Assembly: GCA_902538915.1 (NCBI GenBank)
Contig: CACBGZ010000002.1
Location: 1 to 64,000, forward strand
Reading direction: 5' to 3'
Length of the DNA: 64,000 nucleotides
Origin: an uncultured Pelagibacteraceae bacterium
Lineage (GTDB): Bacteria; Pseudomonadota; Alphaproteobacteria; Pelagibacterales; Pelagibacteraceae
Positions 28,993-36,309 of this stretch are shown here, piece after piece. Position numbers and translations under genes: made by a program. The first letter of the stretch is position 1; each line of letters starts with the position of its first letter. The notes under the pieces were generated by a model that worked only from the letters and a program-made list of their open reading frames with translations, ran no database searches and was not told the DNA's origin.

Positions 28993-29164
28993 TTATTAAC
29001 CATATATTTTTATCCCTACAGCTTCTAGTGTACTTCTAGTTTGAGAGAATTTACTAACCATATTTTTCAATAAAAATAAGTGTGAGTTTTTAAAAGTGTA
29101 AGATTTTGTGATTTTAAGATTGTATGAGACTACCAGAGACTAACTAAATTGTGAATCCTCTGCC
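28993..29164. other. module B right arm
   Basis: Gene-free. It holds the repeat pair GCTTCTAGT / ACTTCTAGT (29021-29042, first unit 144 bases from the loop, as in module A). GATTTT at 29102 is 63 bases from the loop, as in module A. GAGACTA units at 29126 and 29136 are 10 bases apart, with GAC 27 bases from the loop, as in module A. The sequence between these signals differs from module A. Confidence 0.65.
29021..29042. repeat. module B right tandem repeat
   Basis: GCTTCTAGT followed 11 bases later by ACTTCTAGTTT. It is an imperfect partner of 25639-25660 and brackets the module B cargo. Confidence 0.7.
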
Positions 29165-29271
29165 TTTTAAGTCCTTTGTGTCTACCAATTTCACCACGAG
29201 GGCATCTGTTATTTTCATGAGTGTTTATGCTAATATTTATAATTTAACAAGATGAATAAGTAAATTTTTTT
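29165..29271. repeat. att copy 3: displaced chromosomal tRNA-Leu 5' half
   Basis: The outermost copy. The 40 bases of the tRNA half are identical to copies 1 and 2, while the leader differs at several places just beyond the acceptor (TCTGTTAT instead of TTAATGAA). No tandem repeat or ATCC motif follows it, so it is probably the original chromosomal end of attB. From 29272 to the next gene nothing recognisable is seen. Confidence 0.88.
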
Positions 29272-29297
29272 ATACTACTAATTATCATTAGTATAAA

Positions 29298-29990
29298 TTA
29301 TAAATTGTAAACTTTTGCCAATATCTCTCTTTTTTCATAATCATTAACTCGACCCAAAATATCAAAAAAAATAATTTTTAACGCATTCTTATAATGTTGA
29401 GATTTTTTTTCATTTCCTACATTGGTAAAATTAAATGAAGAAAGTTTAATTTCTGACTCATTAGGTATTGAAGAAATTTTAATAAATGCTTTTCCATTCA
29501 TTATATGACTACTCAAAATTAAAAAATTTATATCCCTTACCTTTTTAGGCCAGACTTTGTCAGGCGTCTTACTATTAAGCTTTTCTGCTATACCAATATT
29601 GTCCTGAAAAGTGACTTCAATTTTTTCTTTTTTTTCAATCTCAGACGCAATTTTTTTTTCAATAATTTCTAAATAGAATTCTGGGTTTTCTATTTTTAAC
29701 TCATTAATTATAACGAGACTTTTAAAAAGATATGAATTCAAGTCTAAATTAAAAAAAATTTTATCTGCTTTAAAAGTGTTATTATAAAATTTAGTATTAT
29801 TATTACGTACTTTTAGTCCATATACAGTTATTGAACCTGGAAAATTATATTTAAATTCATCAAAATTTATCTCTCTTTCTAACCAATTAGATAATTTATA
29901 ATAAACATATTTCTCTACAATTTTTTCATTAAAAGATATTGTTAAAATTAAGAAAAACACAGTAACAAAAAACCAGTTTATTTTTTTCAT
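29298..29990 (-). CDS. AsmA/DUF748-like envelope protein (short)
   Basis: A 230-residue protein with one N-terminal hydrophobic anchor (residues about 6-20) followed by a beta-rich stretch. The pattern in FKYNFPGSITVYGLKVRNNN and ADKIFFNLDLNSYLFKSLVIINELKIENPEFYLE resembles the N-terminal repeat of AsmA/TamB/DUF748 proteins, which move or organise lipids across the envelope. It is much shorter than full AsmA proteins. It is a single gene right beside the island boundary. Assignment is by pattern only. Confidence 0.5.
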   Translation of the reverse strand: MKKINWFFVTVFFLILTISFNEKIVEKYVYYKLSNWLEREINFDEFKYNFPGSITVYGLKVRNNNTKFYNNTFKADKIFFNLDLNSYLFKSLVIINELKIENPEFYLEIIEKKIASEIEKKEKIEVTFQDNIGIAEKLNSKTPDKVWPKKVRDINFLILSSHIMNGKAFIKISSIPNESEIKLSSFNFTNVGNEKKSQHYKNALKIIFFDILGRVNDYEKREILAKVYNL

Positions 29991-30170
29991 ACCTAATAAT
30001 TTAAATTATAACAGAATGAATTTTATAAATATTTTTCACAACAATTAATCATTAATTCCTCATAAAAATTAGAGAAATGAGTGTTAAAATTTAAAACATT
30101 ACAGTTGAAATGTCTAGGTAGGACAAAATTCATGATGAATAAATATCTCAAATAATTATGATAATATTTA

Positions 30171-30380
30171 ATGAAAAAAAATATTGTTAAATCTCACTTA
30201 AAAAAAAAGTACCAGGCAAAGCTTGCTTTATCAATCAGCCTATTTATTGTGCTTTTAACTGCAACTGGATACCTCTTTAATTCTAAAGAAGTAATTTTTC
30301 TATTCTATATTTCTTGTTTTGTATTTTTTTACAATTTGGTAATCCAATTTTTATTAGAAAGGTTTGATATTAAATCATGA
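30171..30380 (+). CDS. small two-helix membrane protein
   Basis: A 69-residue protein with a basic N-terminus (KKNIVKSHLKKKYQ) and two hydrophobic spans (LALSISLFIVLLTATGYLF and VIFLFYISCFVFFYNLVIQFLL). No family recognised. Its stop overlaps the start of the next small gene (ATGA), so they are translationally coupled. The 180 bases upstream (29991-30170) contain nothing recognisable besides promoter-sized AT-rich sequence. Confidence 0.6.
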   Translation: MKKNIVKSHLKKKYQAKLALSISLFIVLLTATGYLFNSKEVIFLFYISCFVFFYNLVIQFLLERFDIKS

Positions 30381-30508
30381 TAAAAACACTTGTTAAATTA
30401 AAGATATTAAAATTAATACTAATTGGTGGGGTATCAACTGCCTATGTTTTTAAAAAATACTGTGATGAAAAAAATGAAGTTAAAAGTAAAAAAGAAAAAA
30501 ACTTTTAA
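30377..30508 (+). CDS. micro-protein (43 residues), coupled to upstream membrane protein
   Basis: Reads MIKTLVKLKILKLILIGG and ends in a charged tail (EVKSKKEKNF). One hydrophobic segment is followed by a lysine-rich end. The ATG shares the ATGA junction with the preceding gene, and its stop overlaps the convergent gene's stop by 4 bases. Overlap at both ends supports a real gene. It was too short for standard length cut-offs. Confidence 0.5.
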   Translation: MIKTLVKLKILKLILIGGVSTAYVFKKYCDEKNEVKSKKEKNF

Positions 30509-30894
30509 ATTAAAAGAAATACCAAACAAATCATTTGGACAAAATTAATTACTACAGATATAAAGTGTGAATATTTAAATTTCTTATCCTGTTTTTCGTC
30601 TCTATATTTATTAATTAATGGCATTAATAAATAGTTTGATGTGGCGAATAAGATTGTGATCAATAAGATTAGATAAAAATCGATACCTAATTTACTTAAA
30701 AATAAAAATGTTAGTAGGACAACAAAGCTAATCGCTAGATTAACATTATAGTAAAAAGGAAATATTCGTCTAATAAACTTTCGAGCATTATCTTCATCTA
30801 GAGTAGTGAATACTACTGGAGCAATCACAAACGAGAAAAATAACATTATCCCTAAAATCATTGCTATTAAATAAATACTAAGTTGTTCAATCAT
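30505..30894 (-). CDS. DUF4149-family membrane protein
   Basis: A 129-residue protein with four hydrophobic segments. The motif FSFVIAPVVFTTLDEDNARKFIRRIFPFYY is characteristic of the DUF4149 / TMEM205-like family, small inner-membrane proteins of unknown function widespread in proteobacteria. Full length, with no sign of truncation. Confidence 0.75.
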   Translation of the reverse strand: MIEQLSIYLIAMILGIMLFFSFVIAPVVFTTLDEDNARKFIRRIFPFYYNVNLAISFVVLLTFLFLSKLGIDFYLILLITILFATSNYLLMPLINKYRDEKQDKKFKYSHFISVVINFVQMICLVFLLI

Positions 30895-30897
30895 AAT

Positions 30898-30978
30898 TTA
30901 ATTTTCAATTGAATTTTCTTCTTTCATTATTATTAGTCTTCCATGATGAGCAGTATTAAATCTTTTAATCTCTATCAT
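30898..30978 (-). CDS. possible 26-residue micro-ORF
   Basis: Reads MIEIKRFNTAHHGRLIIMK and ends EENSIEN. It overlaps the 3' end of the DUF6492-like gene by 14 bases and stops 4 bases before the DUF4149 start. In a genome with almost no empty space it may be a real peptide or a coupling ORF. There is no other support. Confidence 0.25.
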   Translation of the reverse strand: MIEIKRFNTAHHGRLIIMKEENSIEN

Positions 30979-31945
30979 AAACTTTTTCTCTCCAAATAGA
31001 TCTTTTTTCCTCAAGGTGGATATTCTCATCTTTTTTCTTTGTGTGCCTGATATTCGTTTCAAATGATAAAGAAGAAGGAAGTAGCTGATAATTTTTATCT
31101 ATAAAATTTAATATAGACGAATAGGACGGATAAAAGTCTTTTTTTTCGTCAAAATTACTAAATTTCTTGTATTTTCTTGAAAATAAACCATTGCCATCAT
31201 CATAAAATCTTTCTGTGGTTAAACCATATTTTTCATAAGGATAATAATTTAGATCATCTTTATTTATATGATTTACCCAACTGGCATAAGTCCAATATTC
31301 ACCAAAAGAACCATATATATTTGCAGCTTTTATTACTAACTCAATCCAATTTTGATCTGATTTGAAATGATCTTTAAATTTTAACTTAAGACTTTTTAAA
31401 TACTTTTTATTAAAAACCATATGATGTGAAGTAAATGTTCCTCTGACGTCCTCAACAGGATTTATTTCCAATATATTGGTAATTAAATTTTTCCATGAAT
31501 TTAAAATATCTTGATTTCCATATGATTTATCCTGTAATAAAGCAAACTTTTCCTTTTTTTTATCAAGTATAGGCCATGATCTTACTGGTAATAAATCTGC
31601 ATCCCATATTAAAAAAACATCGTCTAATTCATCTATAATATCACTAGCTCCTAATTTAATAATCTGTTGATACAACCATCCAGGAGAGTAATTAGGTTTG
31701 TTTTGAGTAATTTGAGAAACGATATCTTTTTTTGTTAAACCATATTTATTTAAAAAAAAATTATCCTCATCCAGCAATGTTAAATTTTCAATATCCCAAG
31801 AATTAGATTTATCTTTAAAAATTTTTATCTCATGATCCGATGTTACGACATAAATTTGTTTAGGTTTATATTTTTGAGAAATTCCCTCGAGAACTGATCT
31901 TGTACTCCAATTCACATGGTGAATTGGAATCACAAATTGGTACAT
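30965..31945 (-). CDS. DUF6492-like / glycosyltransferase-like protein
   Basis: A 326-residue soluble protein. The N-terminus FVIPIHHVNWSTRSVLEGI and IYVVTSDHEIKIF look like a nucleotide-sugar fold. WLYQQIIKLGASDIIDELDDVFLIWDADLLPVRSW carries an acidic WDAD motif in the position of a GT-A metal-binding DXD. This matches the DUF6492 type. It starts 4 bases after the sugar-phosphate cyclase, so the two form an operon and may make a glycosylated cyclitol or surface sugar. Confidence 0.6.
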   Translation of the reverse strand: MYQFVIPIHHVNWSTRSVLEGISQKYKPKQIYVVTSDHEIKIFKDKSNSWDIENLTLLDEDNFFLNKYGLTKKDIVSQITQNKPNYSPGWLYQQIIKLGASDIIDELDDVFLIWDADLLPVRSWPILDKKKEKFALLQDKSYGNQDILNSWKNLITNILEINPVEDVRGTFTSHHMVFNKKYLKSLKLKFKDHFKSDQNWIELVIKAANIYGSFGEYWTYASWVNHINKDDLNYYPYEKYGLTTERFYDDGNGLFSRKYKKFSNFDEKKDFYPSYSSILNFIDKNYQLLPSSLSFETNIRHTKKKDENIHLEEKRSIWREKVYDRD

Positions 31946-31949
31946 TTTA

Positions 31950-33575
31950 TTAATTTAATTTCGCTTCTTTTTCTATATTTTCATCTGCTTTAAAAACAGT
32001 GACTGGATCTTCAAGACCTGCGTCTGAACAAAGAGGTTCAACACCCAATCCTTTTCTAGGGTATTTTAAAACTACTTGTTTATATTCTTGTATGATTTCT
32101 TTTAATTCAGGTTTTGTTAAATCATTAATATATTTACATTTTCCGATAGCAATTGGAACTGGAATAGCTAGGTTGCCTCCTCTTTTTTGAAGTATCTTAT
32201 CAAAACCTTCATTCATGCATTTTTCGTCTAACAATATGTCATGCCATAAACTTAATTCATATTCACTAAATAATTTTAAAATTCTATGCAAATCTTTTTC
32301 ACTTAACCAGCCTCTTTTATAAGACATAAAAGAGCTTAAGGTCATTTCAACACTAATGGCATGACCATGTAATAATCCTGCTTTAAGTTCAAAGTTTGCA
32401 CTTAATCCATGGCCAAATGCATGATCTCTGATGCTGTGAACTTCGTGTAAATTATCATATTCACTCTCAACATAGCTCTTTAAAGACAGTCCAATAATTT
32501 TTTTTGATTTAGATACTATTTCATCTTGAGAATTACAATTTATTGTACCAAAGTGAGTTTTCATCAAATCAAGTCCTGTATCCTCAAGTAAAGTAAATAA
32601 TTCTTCGTCTCTAATAACTGCCATTTTATGAATTTCCGCAATCCCGTGTCTAACCCAAGAAGTTTTTAAACTTTTAAAGAATGATCGATCAGATATATTT
32701 AGCACTGGAGCATGAAAAGAGCCTAAGAGGTTTTTAAATCCACCAGCATCACAACATGATCTTGGACTGGGTCCACTATCTATTGCACTAACAACTGATG
32801 TTGATAACATTATATACGGAGTACTTCGATGATAAATAGATGCAGCAAAAGCTCCAATATCTCCAATAACTCCTCCTCCAACTATTAAAATAGGTTCATT
32901 TCTATTTACACCTAATTTTCTAAAATCCTCTACTATTTTTTCCACATTTTTAATATGCTTATCAACCTCCATAGCTCTATAAACCAATTTCTCTAATATA
33001 ATAGAATGATGATTAAAATAATTTTCGATTTTTAATCCATAGTTATCCTCAATATTTTGATCTATTAAACAAACACATCTTCCAAATGATTTGTAATTAT
33101 CTCTTAAGAGGTGATTATCGACATTTAAGGTGTCCTCTTCCACTTTAATTGAAGTAAATGTATTCAAGTTCATTGTTGCTTCTATTTGTTGATAATCATT
33201 CGAGCTAACAACATGTCCATTTGAATTTCTATAACTGGAAGTTGGATACAAAGCTAAGGGATTTTTCTGCTCATAATTTAAAATAAGCTGTTTATAAAAA
33301 TCATGTTTGGAGCTATTAAGTAAATTTGAAATTAATTTAGAGTTTCCAAACTCTGTATCGCTAATACTTGAAGATAAAAAATTTAAATTTTTTGATAAAT
33401 TTTTATTAAAGGGTAAAACTAAATGTGAAAGTTCAAGAAAAAATCTTTCAGTTGTTAAATTTAGAGAAGTTTTTAAAATTCTTAAATGAGGTAGTGAGGA
33501 AATAGCATTTAATTTTGAAAACTCATTTGCTATTCTTTCATCATAGGGATTTATTTCTGTAAGATCTATCAACAA
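31950..33575 (-). CDS. sugar-phosphate cyclase (DHQ-synthase / EEVS-like) with N-terminal extension
   Basis: A 541-residue protein. Residues about 140-500 form a dehydroquinate-synthase-like cyclase: GGGVIGD at 233-239, KNLLGSFHAP near 281-290, and candidate metal ligands in GIAEIHKM, RDHAFGHG and LLHGHAISVEM. SFHAP favours the sedoheptulose-7-phosphate cyclases (EEVS group) over true AroB, yet DSGPSPR replaces the usual VGGK/VGIK segment, so the substrate is uncertain. Residues 1-140 match nothing I know. The assigned start is TTG without a clear Shine-Dalgarno. The frame stays open and protein-like for 23 more codons upstream (ENFVNNNYFENLL) with no ATG/GTG, so the start is doubtful. Confidence 0.7.
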   Translation of the reverse strand: MLIDLTEINPYDERIANEFSKLNAISSLPHLRILKTSLNLTTERFFLELSHLVLPFNKNLSKNLNFLSSSISDTEFGNSKLISNLLNSSKHDFYKQLILNYEQKNPLALYPTSSYRNSNGHVVSSNDYQQIEATMNLNTFTSIKVEEDTLNVDNHLLRDNYKSFGRCVCLIDQNIEDNYGLKIENYFNHHSIILEKLVYRAMEVDKHIKNVEKIVEDFRKLGVNRNEPILIVGGGVIGDIGAFAASIYHRSTPYIMLSTSVVSAIDSGPSPRSCCDAGGFKNLLGSFHAPVLNISDRSFFKSLKTSWVRHGIAEIHKMAVIRDEELFTLLEDTGLDLMKTHFGTINCNSQDEIVSKSKKIIGLSLKSYVESEYDNLHEVHSIRDHAFGHGLSANFELKAGLLHGHAISVEMTLSSFMSYKRGWLSEKDLHRILKLFSEYELSLWHDILLDEKCMNEGFDKILQKRGGNLAIPVPIAIGKCKYINDLTKPELKEIIQEYKQVVLKYPRKGLGVEPLCSDAGLEDPVTVFKADENIEKEAKLN

Positions 33576-33781
33576 ATTTTCAAAATAATTGTTATTTACA
33601 AAATTTTCTATTAAATCTTTATTAATTACAAAATTTTTTTTTACCTAAAATAAAATGTTCTGAAAATTTATTAATCGAACTTAAAATCACAAATCTTATT
33701 TAAAATATATAAAATTTTAGTCAAACTGCACTATGTCTCATGTTTGTATATCTCAACTCACAAATTCGTCCTCTACTAGAA

Positions 33782-33800
33782 ATTATTAATAGTTAATAAT
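33782..33800. terminator. weak AT-only hairpin downstream of the ABC permease
   Basis: ATTATTAA/TTAATAAT with a 3-base loop, 18 bases after the permease stop. The spacer 33576-33817 holds no gene. The stem lacks G-C pairs and a clean T-run, so termination is uncertain. Confidence 0.3.
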
Positions 33801-33817
33801 ATTTTGATTGATTAGTA

Positions 33818-35011
33818 TTACTCTTTTACACTACCAGCTGTTAGACCACTGACTAAATATTTTTCAAAATATATGAAAATAAAAAGTACAGGTAAAGTTA
33901 CAATTACTGAACCTGCCATTAAGTATTGACGCGGTGTTTCTGCATCCCCGCTTAGATATTGAATGGCTCTTGATAAGGTAAATGATTTAGGACTATCCAA
34001 AAACATCAAAGAAAAAAGGAATTCATTCCAAGCAATCATAAATACATAAAGTGCAACGGATGCAATAGCTGGCAAACTTAAAGGAATAATAATCTTTAAA
34101 ATTATGCCAAACCAATTTTGACCATCCATAATACCGGCATCTTCAATTTCTTTTGGAATACTTTTAAAATAACCTTGCAACATATAAATAGCAACCGGCA
34201 AGGTTGTGGCCGTATAAACAATCAATAGACCAAAGATTGAGTTTCTTAATCCCAGTTGACTAAACACAGTATATAAAGGGATCACTAAAACAATAGCTGG
34301 AAACATGTAAATAATTAAGATCGAAGTTGATAAAAAGTTTTTGCCAAAGAAATTTAATCTAGCAACAGCATAAGCCGCTGGTATTGCAAATAACAATGTG
34401 ACAATAACAGTTCCGATAGAAACTACTGAGCTAATTAAGATGTATCTGCCAAAATTATAAGTTTCAAAGATTACAAAATAAGATTTGAATAACTCAGTTA
34501 AACTTTTTGTGAAATCAAGACTAAAGTCTAAAGGATTAACTAATAAAGCTATTTGAGTTTTAAAACTTGTAACCAACATAATGTAAAACGGAAATAAGAT
34601 TACAAATGCAAAGAAAACAATGCCAAATAAAGTGATAAAATCAAAAATAATTTTTTCAGATATAAAATCTTCCTTTAGAGATTGGATACTGTATTTCTTG
34701 AGTTTGTTGGTAAAAAATAAAGTAATTAAGAAAACTCCAAGAATATACCATAATGGAGATGCTTCATTTAAGTAAAAATATAAAATTGAAGATATAAATG
34801 ATAATGAAAAAATCTTTATTAAGTGATTAATCTTATTACCAATTAAGACAAATGCTAAAGATAATAGAATACCAATCAAAAAAATAGGAGTGACGTTTAG
34901 ATTGGTAAAACTTAAACCTTGCAGTGTAGCCATGATTTTCCAAATTGACAAAATACATGTCAGAAAAAAAGATGAAATGATCAAAAAAATTGCAAGAGAT
35001 TTAAATCTCAT
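33818..35011 (-). CDS. ABC sugar/osmolyte importer, inner-membrane permease 2 (MalG-like)
   Basis: A 397-residue permease from the ATG at 35011 (MRFKSLAIFLII); a TTG at 35026 is possible. The C-terminal 260 residues are a MalG-type domain with EAA loop (EIEDAGIMDGQNWFGIILKIIIPLSLP). The N-terminus has about four extra hydrophobic segments (to residue about 115) not found in MalG. It overlaps the upstream permease by 11 bases and belongs to the binding-protein operon. Substrate inferred from the glucosylglycerate genes across the divergent promoter. Confidence 0.85.
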   Translation of the reverse strand: MRFKSLAIFLIISSFFLTCILSIWKIMATLQGLSFTNLNVTPIFLIGILLSLAFVLIGNKINHLIKIFSLSFISSILYFYLNEASPLWYILGVFLITLFFTNKLKKYSIQSLKEDFISEKIIFDFITLFGIVFFAFVILFPFYIMLVTSFKTQIALLVNPLDFSLDFTKSLTELFKSYFVIFETYNFGRYILISSVVSIGTVIVTLLFAIPAAYAVARLNFFGKNFLSTSILIIYMFPAIVLVIPLYTVFSQLGLRNSIFGLLIVYTATTLPVAIYMLQGYFKSIPKEIEDAGIMDGQNWFGIILKIIIPLSLPAIASVALYVFMIAWNEFLFSLMFLDSPKSFTLSRAIQYLSGDAETPRQYLMAGSVIVTLPVLFIFIYFEKYLVSGLTAGSVKE

Positions 35012-36260
35012 TAGCCCTCTTTCCAATTAATCTGAAATAAATAATCATAAAACTTAGAAGTAACATGACAATAACTATTGAAACAGCAGAGCCCATCCCA
35101 ATATCTGATACTGCAAAGCCTTGTTGATAAACATTGATAGGTAAAGTTCTTGTACCTGATGCCCCACCGGTTAATAAAAAAATATCTTCAAATTTATTAA
35201 AGTTCCAAATAAACCTAATCATGAATAAAATTGAGATGATGGCTGTAATTTGAGGCAGTGTAATATGGATAAATTTTTGAATTGGACTTGCTCCATCAAC
35301 TTCCGCTGCTTCATACAAACTTTGTGGTATTGCTTGTAATCTTGCTAAAATAAAGAGAAAAGCGAGTGGGAAATAGCGCCAAATTTCAAAAAAGATAACT
35401 GTCGTTAATGCCAACCTTAATTTAAATTCAAATCCTAAAATACTCATTGTTATGTATTTTTGGCCTAATAAATTTATTGGTTGTTCAATAATATTAAAAT
35501 TCACTAATAATGCATTTAAAGTTCCACTATTAGGATCCAATAATAAAGTCCAAGTATAAGCTAAAGCAACTACAGGGCCTACATAAGGAAAAAGTAAAAT
35601 ACCTCGCATATAGGTTCGACCTTGAATGTTTTGATTAACTAATTGTGCTGCCAAAATTCCAAAGATAATTGCACCTACTGTGCCAAAAAAAGTGAAGTAA
35701 AATGTTGTTAAAAGTAATTCAACAAAATTATTTTCATAAAAAACTTTTTTAAAATTTTCTAAAGTAAAATTTGTAGTCAGTAGTGGATTATCTGCTTTCC
35801 CACTTAAAATTGGTTTTTGAGATTTAATTATTTTTTTGTCAATTATTTCACCATTGTTACTCTGAATAATTATCTCAAAATTTTCTCTATATTTTGCCTG
35901 CCAATTGCCAAAATTACAAACGATCTTTTTGGATTGAAAATTACATCTTGGATCAAGATTAATTGGTGAAACATTTGTAGGAAGTTTATCTTGAAACTGT
36001 ACATTTCTTATTTCTTGAATTAACGAACTATTTCGTAATTTATAAATAATTTTTAATTCTGATTGATTTTCTGGAATTGATTTAACAATTTTCTTTGCTC
36101 TAGGTTCTGGAATTCTAATATCTTTTAATTCAATGTCTTTGAAACTAATCCAAACATTGGCAAATATGGGAAATAATACAATAGCAAAAACTAATAGAAC
36201 TGCAGGTAAAACTAAAGTGAAAGCAGTTCTTTTTTCTAATTTTGATAATGAAACACTCAT
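35001..36260 (-). CDS. ABC sugar/osmolyte importer, inner-membrane permease 1 (MalF-like) with periplasmic insert
   Basis: A 419-residue permease. TM1 (residues about 12-34) is followed by about 125 residues of soluble sequence. This includes LPTNVSPINLDPRCNF ... KKIVCNFGNWQAKYRENFEIII, which resembles a DUF11-type Ig-like beta-sandwich. The standard permease domain with EAA loop (YEAAEVDGASPIQKFIHITLPQ) follows. The insert is placed like the P2 domain of E. coli MalF and should face the periplasmic binding protein. The gene follows a terminator-like hairpin after the binding-protein gene. Confidence 0.85.
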   Translation of the reverse strand: MSVSLSKLEKRTAFTLVLPAVLLVFAIVLFPIFANVWISFKDIELKDIRIPEPRAKKIVKSIPENQSELKIIYKLRNSSLIQEIRNVQFQDKLPTNVSPINLDPRCNFQSKKIVCNFGNWQAKYRENFEIIIQSNNGEIIDKKIIKSQKPILSGKADNPLLTTNFTLENFKKVFYENNFVELLLTTFYFTFFGTVGAIIFGILAAQLVNQNIQGRTYMRGILLFPYVGPVVALAYTWTLLLDPNSGTLNALLVNFNIIEQPINLLGQKYITMSILGFEFKLRLALTTVIFFEIWRYFPLAFLFILARLQAIPQSLYEAAEVDGASPIQKFIHITLPQITAIISILFMIRFIWNFNKFEDIFLLTGGASGTRTLPINVYQQGFAVSDIGMGSAVSIVIVMLLLSFMIIYFRLIGKRANEI

Positions 36261-36267
36261 AATAAAA

Positions 36268-36292
36268 AGCGGATAATAAAATATTATCCGCT
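36268..36292 (-). terminator. hairpin between binding-protein and permease genes
   Basis: An 11-bp perfect stem, AGCGGATAATA / TATTATCCGCT, with a 3-base loop, followed on the minus strand by TTTTTATT. It lies between the binding-protein stop and the first permease start. This is a typical position for a partial terminator or 3' stabiliser that keeps binding protein in excess over permease. Confidence 0.8.
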
Positions 36293-36309
36293 CTTTATAA
36301 ATTTATTAT

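Larger units (their letters stand above)
25518..29164. mobile_element. module B: recombinase-less integrative element with restriction-modification cargo
   Basis: This 3.6-kb segment lies between att copies 2 and 3. From left: tRNA 5' half and promoter block, GCTTCTAGTT pair (25639-25660), ATCC motif (25661-25677), small clamp-motif gene, large restriction-modification gene, a second repeat pair (29021-29042), and a right arm with GATTTT and two GAGACTA units. Motif spacings to the crossover match module A. No recombinase gene is present. Confidence 0.8.
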
